Below, in pieces: positions 22,274 to 32,995 of a DNA stretch of 64,000 bases; position 1 is the first letter of the stretch; every line of letters starts with the position of its first letter. The stretch covers positions 248,001 through 312,000 of the forward strand of contig JAACJP010000028.1 of assembly GCA_013368375.1 (NCBI GenBank), written 5' to 3'. The notes beneath the pieces are model-generated. The model saw only the letters and a program-made list of their open reading frames with translations. It was not told the origin of the DNA and ran no database searches. This DNA comes from Tricholomella constricta (lineage: Eukaryota; Basidiomycota; Agaricomycetes; Agaricales; Lyophyllaceae). The translations under genes were made by a program, and so were the position numbers.

Positions 22274-23262
22274 CTCCCACGAGTCACAGTAGAAGACGTT
22301 CCGGAGGAAGAGGTGCACAAAATGCATAGTCTTCCGTCGGATGCGCCATGTCTACTGATGAGCGAGGAAGAGTATATAGATACTCTTCAGGGGGAGAAAG
22401 GGTCAACCGAGTATGAAAAGAAAGACAAAACGCACAAAATGCAGCACAAAGAACCCAAATCTTCGCAAATCGATAATTTGGATAGCACTGAGGAGAAGGT
22501 AAAATTACCGGAACCACAAGTGTCGCCACAAGTGGCGCAGGAGAAACCCAAGCGAACATTTTGGGATCGACCTGTACCACATCCGCACGTCGATTGGGCG
22601 TACGATCCTCGAATGCCATTGGAATGGAACGAGGTAATTGCGTCCATGCGTGCATATACGCGAGTCCAAGCGCCTCAAGGCGAGATATATCGCGATGCGC
22701 GCCCAGACGAGATATCCGAACCGTCAGTATACGTCAGGACAATAGCTGGTAGTACTACAGGAAGTACGCCACAGTCACGGCAAGTACGACTGGAAGTACC
22801 AGATGAGACGGAAGAACGGATACAAGCCCTCCGCGATAGGTATGAGAAACCAACCACGGAAGGGAAGCGACGAAAGGATGGGAATACAAAAATCAAAAGT
22901 AAACTCACTACTGAAGATTATCCCCGCCTACGTCAGCAATGGCATGATGAGTTTCAAGATATGGTGAACGGAACTCCTAACACGTTACCACCGTGGAGGG
23001 AAGTTAACCATGAGATTCATTTAATCGATGAGAATGCACGGTATCACTATCACTTACCGCGGTGCCCAAATTCGCTGAGAGAAGAATTCCACGCGAAGAT
23101 AAACCGCTATGTGGATGCTAAGTGGTGGGAGCCATGGTCCGTCAGCCAAGCAGCCCCACTACTGTGCATACCGAAGAAAGATGGTTCGCTACGAACTGCA
23201 CTCGACGCACGTCAACGAAACGATAACACCGTGAAAGACGTGACACCACTACCCGATCAAAG
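22274..23262 (+). pseudogene. reverse transcriptase N-terminal remnant of element B
   Basis: Directly after the TGA the same frame continues through a linker to an RT N-terminal part (NHEIHLIDENARYHYHLP, then LLCIPKKDGSLR and VKDVTPLPDQ). Normal RT sequence, including the YxDD catalytic motif and RNase H, is missing. After PLPDQ the sequence jumps to LNKVADCLSRYF, which normally follows RNase H. The deletion joint is at about 23256-23265 and changes frame. No active polymerase can be made from this copy. Confidence 0.85.
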
Positions 23263-25145
23263 GAGAACTGAACAAAGTAGCTGATTGCTTATCCCGCTAC
23301 TTTGAAGGAGACGCACCTAATGAGGTGCAGAGCGTCAACGACTATGTACGCGCTGACGCGCGAATAGATCCAGACGGAGAGGATCTCCCACCTTCACGAC
23401 TGCAAGAAGTGGCTGAACGAGTTATTGAAATTCGAGCCATGCAGGACGTGGAAGTGAGGCGTAGTCGCCGCCTCCAGGAACGGCGTGAGGATCGAGAAAT
23501 CGAAGCCGCCATCCTGGAAGAGTTTCAGCAACCTACCGTACAGTCTGAATCCTCGACCGGTCAACAACCGGATGGGGCTACTTCAGAACGCGAACAAACG
23601 TTGGGCGAGGCATTGTTTCAACAGCCCGCACCTGCGCTGCGTCCAGACCCACACCCACGGAATGGCGATGCTTCATTCCTGGAGGTAGTACGGAAAGGTT
23701 ACAAAACCGATAAATTGTTCACGGTAATAATGGACAAACCCGGTGAATTCACGCATTTTACACACCGAGATGCGTTAATTTGGACAACGAATCCAGCCGG
23801 CGTAGAAGTTCTATGTGTTCCTCGTGATCGTAACTTGATCACTCAACTCATAGAACAAGCACATACGTCCGTTGGACACTTTGGAGCCCAGCGTACCACG
23901 GAATACCTCCGACGCTGGTACTGGTGGCCCACCATTACCGCAGAAGTTCGCAAGTTCTGTCAAACTTGTGAGTCATGTCAGCGAGCCAAGGGTTTGAATC
24001 AAAAACCTGCTGGCAAAATACATTCGCTACCAGTGCCCATTAAACCATGGGACTCCATTGGAACGGACTTTATAGGCCCGTTCCCTGAATCAAAAGGCTA
24101 TAATTACCTGTGGGTAATTATGTGCCGCATGACGAGCATGGTGCACTTAATTCCAGTACATACGCGCATGACCGCGTCGGAATTGTCCTGGATATACATG
24201 CGCGAGATTGTTCGTCTGCATGGTCTTCCTAGTTCCATCGTGAGCGATAGGGACTCGAAGTTCACCTCCAAATGGTGGCGAGAACTTCACAAGATCCTTG
24301 GATCGAAACTGCTCATGTCCACATCGTTTCATCCTCAAACGGATGGACAGACTGAACGTGCAAACCGCAGTATCGGACAAATATTCCGTACTGTGGTGCG
24401 CCACGACCAGAAAGACTGGGTCGATCGCGTAGATATGACCGAGTTCGCACTTAATGCGAGTATATCGGAGACAACCAAATACGCGCCATTCGAACTCAAC
24501 AGCGGATACATGCCCTCCATGATCAAGGAAATTCGCAGTGATAATGTGATTCCTCGGGGTATTCGCCAGTTCACAGAACAAGCCCTTTCGAATCTCGCGG
24601 AAGCCCACGATGCTATTATCGAGGCCCGCGTGTTCCAAGCGCTGAATGCAAATAAACGCCGGAGTGATGATCCTAAGATTAGCACTGGCGATTTAGTTTA
24701 CCTTTCTACGAAGAATTTAAATCTTCCAAAGGGTAGAGCACGCAAGTTGTGCCCCAAGTTCGTGGGGCCATATCGTGTATTGAAGGCGGAGCCAGAAACG
24801 TCAAATTATACGTTGGAACTGCCCTCCGCGCTTCAGCAGCGACGCCTGCACGCGAAATTCCATGTTTCCGTGCTGAGACCGTACTACGCTACGGAGGACG
24901 CACTGTTCCCGAATCGAGCGCACCCAGAGCCTTACGACTTTGGTGCACCAGACGACCACGAGTGGTTCGTCGAGGAGATTCTGGGACATAGATGGTCCGC
25001 GGGCGCCATTGAATTTCAAGTTCGATGGTCCCTGGGGGACACTACGTGGGAGCCGCGTGAACACTGCGAATCCCTGGCAGCTCTCGATAGATACCTCGAG
25101 CTCCAGGGGGTGAAGCGTATATCGCAGCTCGCAAAGCTGCGCTGA
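23263..25145 (+). CDS. integrase with chromodomain, element B
   Basis: The open frame runs from the deletion joint to the stop at 25145, with GTG at 23325 or ATG at 23344 as later possible starts. It has an HHCC finger (HTSVGHFG, then CQTCESCQ), a DDE core (GTDFIGPFPE, SDRDSKFTS, TDGQTERANR), a basic GPY/F-type segment (KFVGPYRVL) and a C-terminal chromodomain (VEEILGHRW, VRWSLGDTTWEP). In the family, integrase inserts the cDNA and the chromodomain can steer insertion to marked chromatin. No stop or frameshift was seen. It lacks an attached RT, so normal Pol processing is not possible for this copy. Confidence 0.9.
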
Positions 25146-25286
25146 GGTGTGGCATGCAATGTGCGCCACACAGCCACAGCGTGGCTGGACTCGATCACTT
25201 CGATCGAGTGGAGCTCCGATCGGGGGAGCGAAAAATTTTCTCTCTGCCCCCTTGTGCACTACCACTATCACTAAAAATCGCACCTA

Positions 25287-27935
25287 ATGTCGTCTGGACA
25301 AGAATCAATGAGTTTTCGAGGAAACTCAAGAGGGGGAGGAACGCGTGGACGCCGCGGTCGCAATAACCGCAGCGCTACGAGTAATTCACCTCGCGTACAA
25401 CATGCGCAACAAACTACGCAACTGCAAAACCAAGCACAGTCTCCACTGTCGTTTGGATCGATAGCATACCAGCCAACAATGGTACCGAGCTATCAGCCGT
25501 TCGAAGGACAGAATCCTTCCAACACAGGCGAGACGCCTGCTCCTGGACCCGCCGTTGAGCGCCTGCACGCTCCAATGGATGTCGATGGACATGGAGCAGG
25601 GCAACTCGAGCCTGGACAGCTGCCTGATGCTAAGAACAGAAGCGTCGAGATGGGACGCCCCTCACACCAGCGTGGTGGTAACAAACCACACCGCCCAAAG
25701 GGGGGTGAACGAGCCGTCGAAGAGAAGGAAGGAAATCCCTCGAACTCTCACGGAAATACTCGAGGTACGCATGCTGCGACACGCAACGCACCACATGCTA
25801 ATATGGGAACGAACCCAGACGGTATATTCAACCGCCTCGAGACCGTCGGAGTAGCACCCGACTTTGTAGTCGACTTTATCCATGATGGAATGGCAAGGGT
25901 CGTGATAGGACAACTACTCGACACCATTGACCGCCTTCAACGAGAAGTTGACCAGCAAACTATGGCTAAACGCCACATCACCGAGGAGCTGCAACGCGCG
26001 CTACGTAAGCGCCCCGCATCGCCGAACGCGATGCCTTATACCGACAAGCGTAGTCGGACGCAGGGTCCTCAGACCGCACCCACATCGGTGCAGTCCACGG
26101 CGCCAGCGCAAGAAATAGGATCTGCGCCCACAAGCGCCGCCAAAGTACCTCTAGTGATCCCCACTATTGAGGTACCCTTTCCTCTTGGCGTACCTCCGCA
26201 CATTGATGCTGGACGTATTGTACTTACGATACATCAGGCCTTTGCGGTGCCCGAGCAGATGCCCGTCGACGATGTACGATTGGTCGACGCTAGCTCGCCT
26301 GCCGATGAACCAATGCAAGAGACTGTAGAGCCCTCTACCATCGGTACGCTGAAGGAGGAACCAGCAAGCGAAACCGCCGACGAGCGTAGCTTACGAATGA
26401 AGCACAACGCCTCAGTCCGCCACGACCGCCTTGCTGCAGACCGAGAAGCCAACGAACGCTTGAAGTATAACTTCGAGACATTCGTCGGACGCATTCCAGA
26501 TACTATTGGCGTACTACACATCAATGGTACTCCCGAACGCCACAACACGTTTGGTGGACTACTTCACCGACGCCTGTACTGGTCACCGTACAGTAATACG
26601 GTGTTTGCCTCTCAGAGCGCTAGTCGCGCTCTAGAATACGAACGTGAACACAAAACCGCATTCAATGCGACAGGCTCACCTTTGTACAAGTGTGCACCTC
26701 GTGGGTTCCCTATGTCCCCTCGAGACATCCGCAATCTGGTTCAGTTCCGTGACGATAACTTCAACATGGATACCAAACGTGTGGAAGCCCACTACCTACT
26801 CTGGGACTTCTATCGTATCGCTTCACGATACGCCGAACCCCACAGAGACCGGACTATGAAGTTTATCCTTCAACGAGAATACTTCGATCCGGCTCACAAA
26901 CCATCGATACGCGATGACGCTGCGTGGACACGACCTGTGTTACCACCGCCCGCTGGAGTATTGTCCACTTCAGCGCGCAACCCTCGAACCCGAGGTGCGG
27001 GTTTACCCATACCATCGGTATCGCAAGCCCTGGACTTCAACGTGTGGGGACAATATATTGTACACCACGGAAGGCCAGGCCTAGACAACGTATATAGCGG
27101 ACTAGTGATCGACTACAACTTCTCGATCCACTTCCGCACTGTGGTCGGGTACGCCCTTGGTCGCGCCATAAGCCCTACCCGAGCCGCATCTCGTGTCGCA
27201 TTCATGCGCCTATACACCATGATCATTGCTCGACCGAACCTCTATCGAGAAGCGGTGGACTCGTGGAATGCCATTCACCCATTGGATCGCATCCCCGACC
27301 ACTTACCTTCTACGGCAAGCCTTGGTCGCTTAGCTCTTCCTGAGGAGCATGCCGCCAACTTAACCGAAACGGACGTAATCCGTACGCTTTTAGCCAATCG
27401 ACTACCCGTCGCTTGGATTGATCACGCCTATCCCTACGGCCTCCACTACTTGGATGCGCATTATACGGGAACCACAATTGATCGTACACTATACGACAAT
27501 GTGGACGACGACCGACTTGTTCGGCTATGTCGTTACGGGATACCTCCGGCCATTCCTCAATGGGATGGATGGCGACAGCCGACCCGCGATGATATCGCTA
27601 GACTCCACGTACTACTCGACTGCGAGAAAGAGCGAGGACTGGACACTGCGCACGCTCGCGGCCTACACCCTGTAGGATACGACATCACGTCGATGAAATT
27701 CATCACCGGACGTGACCGCGAAGCTACTGTACTCTACGACGGCGATCTGGTGTTTAACGATACCACTGACCCGCCTGCGCCACCACCTATGGTGGAAGGT
27801 CCTCCGCTCCCAACTATCGAGTCCACTACGTCGCCAGCACCCTCTGCTCCATCTAGTTCATCCGCACCACTGGTCCTTCTACCAGAGGCTAACGCTTCTG
27901 ATGACCATGCGATGGATGTAGCCGAGAAGGCTTAA
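25287..27935 (+). CDS. element B third ORF (ORF3), 882 residues, unknown function
   Basis: A long intact frame between the integrase stop (25145) and the 3' LTR, the place where env-like or accessory genes sit in some retroelements. It starts with ATG and a basic RG-rich N-terminus (GRRGRNNR), then a disordered region. Block I near residue 180 has DFIHDGMARVVIGQLLD followed by a likely coiled coil. Block II near 400-480 has RIPDTIGVLHINGT and APRGFPMSPRD. A large globular block near 570-770 has TRGAGLP, HHGRPGLDN, YGLHYLD, NVDDDRL and PPAIPQWDGW. It ends Pro/Ser-rich. The same blocks occur in element C ORF3. No signal peptide, membrane segment or zinc knuckle is seen, so it is not an obvious envelope or gag copy. 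I recognise no family. Confidence 0.85.
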   Translation: MSSGQESMSFRGNSRGGGTRGRRGRNNRSATSNSPRVQHAQQTTQLQNQAQSPLSFGSIAYQPTMVPSYQPFEGQNPSNTGETPAPGPAVERLHAPMDVDGHGAGQLEPGQLPDAKNRSVEMGRPSHQRGGNKPHRPKGGERAVEEKEGNPSNSHGNTRGTHAATRNAPHANMGTNPDGIFNRLETVGVAPDFVVDFIHDGMARVVIGQLLDTIDRLQREVDQQTMAKRHITEELQRALRKRPASPNAMPYTDKRSRTQGPQTAPTSVQSTAPAQEIGSAPTSAAKVPLVIPTIEVPFPLGVPPHIDAGRIVLTIHQAFAVPEQMPVDDVRLVDASSPADEPMQETVEPSTIGTLKEEPASETADERSLRMKHNASVRHDRLAADREANERLKYNFETFVGRIPDTIGVLHINGTPERHNTFGGLLHRRLYWSPYSNTVFASQSASRALEYEREHKTAFNATGSPLYKCAPRGFPMSPRDIRNLVQFRDDNFNMDTKRVEAHYLLWDFYRIASRYAEPHRDRTMKFILQREYFDPAHKPSIRDDAAWTRPVLPPPAGVLSTSARNPRTRGAGLPIPSVSQALDFNVWGQYIVHHGRPGLDNVYSGLVIDYNFSIHFRTVVGYALGRAISPTRAASRVAFMRLYTMIIARPNLYREAVDSWNAIHPLDRIPDHLPSTASLGRLALPEEHAANLTETDVIRTLLANRLPVAWIDHAYPYGLHYLDAHYTGTTIDRTLYDNVDDDRLVRLCRYGIPPAIPQWDGWRQPTRDDIARLHVLLDCEKERGLDTAHARGLHPVGYDITSMKFITGRDREATVLYDGDLVFNDTTDPPAPPPMVEGPPLPTIESTTSPAPSAPSSSSAPLVLLPEANASDDHAMDVAEKA

Positions 27936-28059
27936 CGACAATGTCGAGTGTACGCCACAGTCATGGTAGTCGTCGAAATACATACGCGATCACTAATTGA
28001 GCGGGAGTTGTATACTCACGCTTTGTACTTATAATAATAACCATGCACATCCATCTGCT

Positions 28060-28089
28060 GAGATCATACATTGATCTCAAAGGGGGGTG
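28060..28089 (+). promoter_or_regulatory. hairpin and polypurine tract of element B
   Basis: GAGATCA (28060-28066), loop TACAT, TGATCTC (28072-28078) form a perfect 7-bp stem that abuts AAAGGGGGGTG, which runs to the 3' LTR at 28090. The run is the plus-strand primer site. The hairpin has a counterpart in element C with a different stem sequence. Confidence 0.75.
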
Positions 28090-28323
28090 TGTAACGACGG
28101 CGCGTTACAATACGTCTATATTGAGACGCGACCTGTTTGGCATTACCTTCTGGTAATGCACGACCATCTTTGTTATGTGTATATAAATGTCCTGTACAGT
28201 TTATGCTTAGATAATCCTTTGCACCTTCACCCTGTACACGTACTTAGCAGAATCCCACAGATTGGTCTAGCTTAACGTGTCTGGTGTCTCGCAAGGATCC
28301 CCCAACCCCGTACAACCGTTACA
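28090..28323 (+). repeat. 3' LTR of element B
   Basis: Identical by eye to 18783-19016. The hairpin copy lies at 28140-28159. It is followed by the GGCAG target duplication. Confidence 0.95.
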
Positions 28324-28334
28324 GGCAGGCTTAC

Positions 28335-31300
28335 AGTCGCGTAAAAGGCAACATGCTGTGGCTCCTCAGCTCCAGGCCGCTGAAGTATTGGCAAGTCGAA
28401 ATCTGGATGTAACTGACTTCCGAGCTTGAAATTCTCAACTGTCACAAGGGCAGTGGGTGCTGATGCAATATCTGGAACGGCGAGCTCACAAATACACCCG
28501 ATCAGCACAGGATCCTACATGTGAATGGTGAATAAATTTAAATTGTAATAAGTACTTGCTCACCTCTTCTTGGATATGGAAGAATATCCAAGAGCCTTTG
28601 TAACAGCGATCACCAGACTGTGCTATGACACTGTGACCATGACGCCAGGAGAGCGATGTAGGAAATTCGATCCTCGGCAACGCTGGATGAAGATATTTTG
28701 AAGCTAACAGCTCCTCCCATGGACGTGTTGACTTAGCCTTGCCTTCAAGGCGGACAGTACCTGCGAAGCAGCTCAATAAACAAAGGTTATTCACTAAAAA
28801 TAATAGACTAACCTGGGATTAGTGCACGCGGTGGTACCCAGCCCAGATGACGTTGAATCACTGGCTCAGAATGTAGAACTTCACGGACATTCTTCCCTGC
28901 CTGTACCCACTGACCCTCTTGCAACCAATAACCTCCACTCAAGATGTGCTTGACGCGATCCATAGATGCAAATTTATTAGCGATGTCACGACTCGGTGCT
29001 TGGTGATTGCTCAGAATCGAACAGAGTCGAAAAACCGCATTGAGACACTCGAAAACTTCAGTTGAGTTGCGAATTGTGGGTCCGAACCGCCGAATATCTG
29101 TTGAGAGGTGTGCAAGGAGGTGGAGCTTGACCTTGATGATAATTTTTGCAGGATCGATAGCGGCAAAAGCATCAAGGACATTGCCAACCAGGATATCCAG
29201 ATCACTCTATAATATCGGTCAATTTATCACCTTAAATAATAGAGATATTTCGCACCAAATAGGTGTCCATGTCATCAATTTCATAAACCCAAAGGACAGC
29301 ACCCAATGCACCAACAGCCTTCACCAGTGAGAACTGGCATGGTGTGACAAGGTCATGCATATGGAAGGCCATCGTTTGCATAAGTGTCTTGAAATGTTTA
29401 CCAATTAGATTGTTCCGATATTGCATCATGTACGCTCCATGAATCGGAGGAACATTCAAGCCATCAAGGTCTGTTGATTGAAGTCGGATTGCAAAAAGGT
29501 CCCGGTCGCTGTCGGACCATGATGTGTGTAATAAATGCCAGACATATCTGATGATTCCGAGTAAAATGGTGTGAAGAATTTCCACAGGTGTATCTTGCGT
29601 CGGATCGAGGCCTGATATATGAAAGAATTGTCAGTATCATCGATTTTGTCGAATTCCGATTCTGTACCTGCAACGCTCAGCAGCAGATTGATTTTGTCAC
29701 CTGGTTGTCCTTTCAACCAGTCTCGCAACTCATCAGCAATAGACTCAGCGGAGCGCCCAGGCTGTTCACTCTTCATTTCACGTGCTTTTCGTAAGAGGAT
29801 ATCGATCCAGTGTTGTGCGACCTTATCTTTTGTTCCCGTCGCTGTTTGCTGGTCCAAGATTGGCTTCTCGACACCATACATTGCGAGATCGATCTGTTCT
29901 TCTAGCTGTTTCTGTGTTTCCGCTGCACTTCTGATAATCCCACTCTGTACGATGTACATGTGTTTAGTTCCATGAATAATACCACAATTATGACACGTAC
30001 AGAATACATCGAATGATATCCTTCATTTGACTCTGTGTGCGTGTGAGGACCACCTGCCTTGCACTTTCGACAACCACAATTTGCATTCCCACCCATATGA
30101 GAAGCCTCTTCCGACTGTTGTGGATTATCAGCAGGCAAAGCTGGCACTCGTAAGATTACACGACATGGACACTTTGTCTGCGAATTGTAGCAGTGAATAG
30201 GGTCGGATTCAGTAGCACTAAAGACCAAATAAATTGAAAGATCGGAACACTCAGATTGAAATGTCTCACTTTATCTGTTCCCTCAAGGCCGAGAACTGTT
30301 CTGGTGATGTCGCGTGAGGGGATGTTGAAACGAAACGAACAAAATACTCTTGTTGGAGGAGACGACCAGGAATATTGGAGTTCACCATGTACATATTGAT
30401 GTGCTTGTTGTACTGTTGTGATTTGTTGCCAGAGACGTCGTCACACCATAACGGCACCATGATGACATACAGCTCTTCACCTCCTGCGAGTTTCCGGAGA
30501 GGATTGGGCATTTCGGGAGCAAGTGATTCACCTGACCAACAATTAAGAAACGCAATGTGAAAGATAACATCAAATCTTTTTTACCTGTCCACCGCATATC
30601 CCCGCCAATACGTGCAACAACATCATGGTAATTCCACTGGAATCGAGAGGATGGTACAATTTCAAAGCTGTCCTCAATGCGCCATCCAGCCTTGCAAGTT
30701 CAAGTATGAGGAGCATGAAACCTCTCACACGGGCTCATATTACTCACCGCAGTTATCATAACGACTGAACAGCGTGCTGTAAGCTCGCCGTTGCGAATAA
30801 CCCAGTCTCGTGGAATGACCATCTGCTCATTGCTGAGCTGAGCTACCTCGTCAATGTAGAAGTGGTGTAGGCCACGTGAAAACATTGGTGTCAATTGCGA
30901 AGGTGAAAATTCCTTCCACCGATCAGCTTGCCATGTTTCCGATATCGGGCCTTCGGTCTCCTCAGGGTAGAGGTGAAGATGTTTCGCAACTTCAGGATTA
31001 GCAAAGTCCTGTATGAAGTTGTAACGTAAACTGTTCAAGTCAGAGAAGTTTGACTCACTCGGGCAACTGATTCGCGAACATCGTTAGTGTAGAACACGTT
31101 CCCGAGGCTTGAGGTATGTTTTCCTGGAGTACTGCCACAAAGATCGCGGAGACTGGTTTGCATCTTGCGAAAACTATCGTAGGAAGGAACATCGCAAACA
31201 CCGGACTCTCCGAGCAGCCACAGAATTATGCGAAATTGGCTGCTTGACATTCGAAGGCGTGGTAAGTTGTCAATGATATCAAGAAGCATCATCTTCAAAG

Positions 31301-31943
31301 AATTCAGTGTTCAGAAAAAGCTACAATGAAGCAACTTACCGTCTTGTTCGGATATGGTGCATAATCACTTGAAATCGGAACACTGTTGAATGCGGCGTTG
31401 ATGGTATTTTTTTCGTGGACAGAGTTAATTTCTACAATATTGCCTGTCAGTAAATTCAGAACAAAAAAGCCTAAAGTACAAACCAAGAGAGCGAAAGTCA
31501 TTCATTATGTTCGTGAAGTCATCGTCGCTGGGCCCTATTCCAAACTCGTCTTCATGCTCGGCTTGCAGCATCATTTCTTCAAATTGTCGGCGTAGACGCT
31601 CCCGCTCGGCTAAAGGATCGTGGATAATGGGCTCGATATGGGTGGGTATCAGTGGCCGAGTGGGTCCGATATATGTGCTTGTGGAGATATTGATGGACAT
31701 TTCAGTTGCATCGAACAGACTGATTCGGCGTGTGCCCACATCATCTACAGCATCGGGAAGTAAGTCTACTGATCCACTGCCGTATGTCTGCTGTAAAAGA
31801 GCTTGATCAGCTGCCATCTTCTCGTTGTGCTCAGCTTTGCGCAAGACTTGGGTTCGGTGGGCGTCAGATTCTAAGTGTTTGCTGAGAGAATTCTTGTTGA
31901 TTCAGACTCCCAGCTGAAGGACATCTCCTTCTTTGCATATCAT
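28335..31943 (-). CDS. Plavaka-type transposase, main part
   Basis: Many minus-strand exons with short introns. In coding order: MMLLDIIDNLPRLRM and CDVPSYDSFRKMQ (31050-31300); LHHFYIDEVAQLS (about 30850); PLRKLAGGEELYVI, PLWCDDVSGNKSQQYNKHIN and FVRFVSTSPHA (30270-30510); LPADNPQQSEEASHMG and CGCRKCKAGG (30040-30160); LHTILLGIIRYVWHLL and MMQYRNNLIGKHFKTLMQT (29380-29580); and FECFNAVFRLC near 29030. These are features I associate with fungal Plavaka (CACTA-related) transposases. The exon ending at 28335 (HVAFYAT) continues at 18732 across a 56-bp intron that now holds element B. The N-terminus near the ATG at 31943 has a C2H2-like segment with an in-frame TGA about 13 codons in, so the start may be broken. 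Confidence 0.75.
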
Positions 31944-31948
31944 GCAGC

Positions 31949-32438
31949 TGTTAGGGGAACGCCCGTTCATGCCCTCCAACGCTCACCGACTGTCCCCCGA
32001 CACGTGCGATCGCTCCCGACCGATCGCGCCCCCGACCCCGACGCTCCGACCCAAGCGTCGGTGTACATACTTATACATCCCTGTCCCTACCTCCCCTTCC
32101 AGCGCGCGCCCGATCCCGACGTCCGACATCCCGATGTCGGTCGCCCGACCTCGTGCCCGCACCCTGAGCCACGAGGATCGGACAGCGTCGGGAACGTGTA
32201 CATACACGCGCCGCTGCTCATCCGTTATCATTTACGTACCATACACCCCAGAGAGCCGGCCCTCACGTATCTTACTCGTATATAGTCATCCTCCTGACAT
32301 GGGGGAATCCTTTACTCTATTCTCATTGGATTCCCCTCTGCCAGGTAGGTCTACTTACGCTCTCTCTACCGTACATAATATAACATTGGATTCCCCTCTG
32401 CCAGCACGACTAAGCTCTGCGCTGAGGTCGCCCTAACA
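31949..32438 (+). repeat. solo LTR of the element A family
   Basis: 490 bp with TGTTAGG and CCTAACA ends, inverted relative to element A's LTRs, with a perfect GCAGC duplication on both sides (31944-31948, 32439-32443). It is the footprint of a full insertion lost by LTR-LTR recombination. It ends five bases from a possible start codon of the Plavaka transposase. Confidence 0.95.
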
Positions 32439-32995
32439 GCAGCGCACCTGCTTGGTGGTGGGATCAAGTTCTACGTCTGTTTAATATGTTAGCCTGAATC
32501 AGTGCCGCTTTAAGATGGAGGTTCACCGGGCGGTAATGGTTTAGCTCGGGCCATTTTGCTGGATGAAGGTTCTGTGAGGGACTGTGAGGCAAAGCGGTGA
32601 TAAATAATCTGCAGCATAAAAGTTATTGCTGGTCAAAGCACGTCATTCCATCTGTTGTCGGGTTGTCCTTCCATACAAGATCGAAAACAAATCACAGGTC
32701 TAAGCGGAAAAAAAGACACAACAAAGCAAACTTAATGGTCTCCACAGACATCAATAATAAAGGAGGGCTTGCAAAGCGAGTAAAGTATAATCATTCTTGA
32801 CTGGAGGGAAGGAAATTGACGACGGACAGACAAAACAGCAGGAAAATGTCATGTGATGACCAAACAAGCGGTACAAAATGAAATTCACGATGTTGCGTCC
32901 TCTATGGCCCCCCGACTCACGCTTTGATTTTCTCTACGTCCATATAAAAAATAGCAAAATGCCTGGACTCACCATTGGTCTACATTTCACTCACC
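32439..32995. other. intergenic, no gene seen
   Basis: AT-richer DNA between the solo LTR and the next gene. It contains a CATATAAAAAA-type TATA candidate near 32941, about 55 bp before the ATG at 32996. Confidence 0.4.

Larger units (their letters stand above)
18783..28323 (+). mobile_element. Ty3/gypsy-type retrotransposon with a third ORF, element B
   Basis: A 9541-bp element bounded by 234-bp LTRs that are identical by eye, and by a perfect 5-bp target duplication GGCAG (18778-18782 and 28324-28328). Internal order: gag with CCHC knuckle, protease, N-terminal part of RT, a deletion removing the RT core and RNase H, integrase, chromodomain, then a separate 882-codon ORF, a hairpin and a polypurine tract. 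Identical LTRs imply recent insertion, yet it has a gag frameshift, an in-frame TGA and the RT deletion, so it was probably mobilised in trans. It lies inside an intron of the Plavaka transposase gene, in antisense orientation. Confidence 0.95.
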
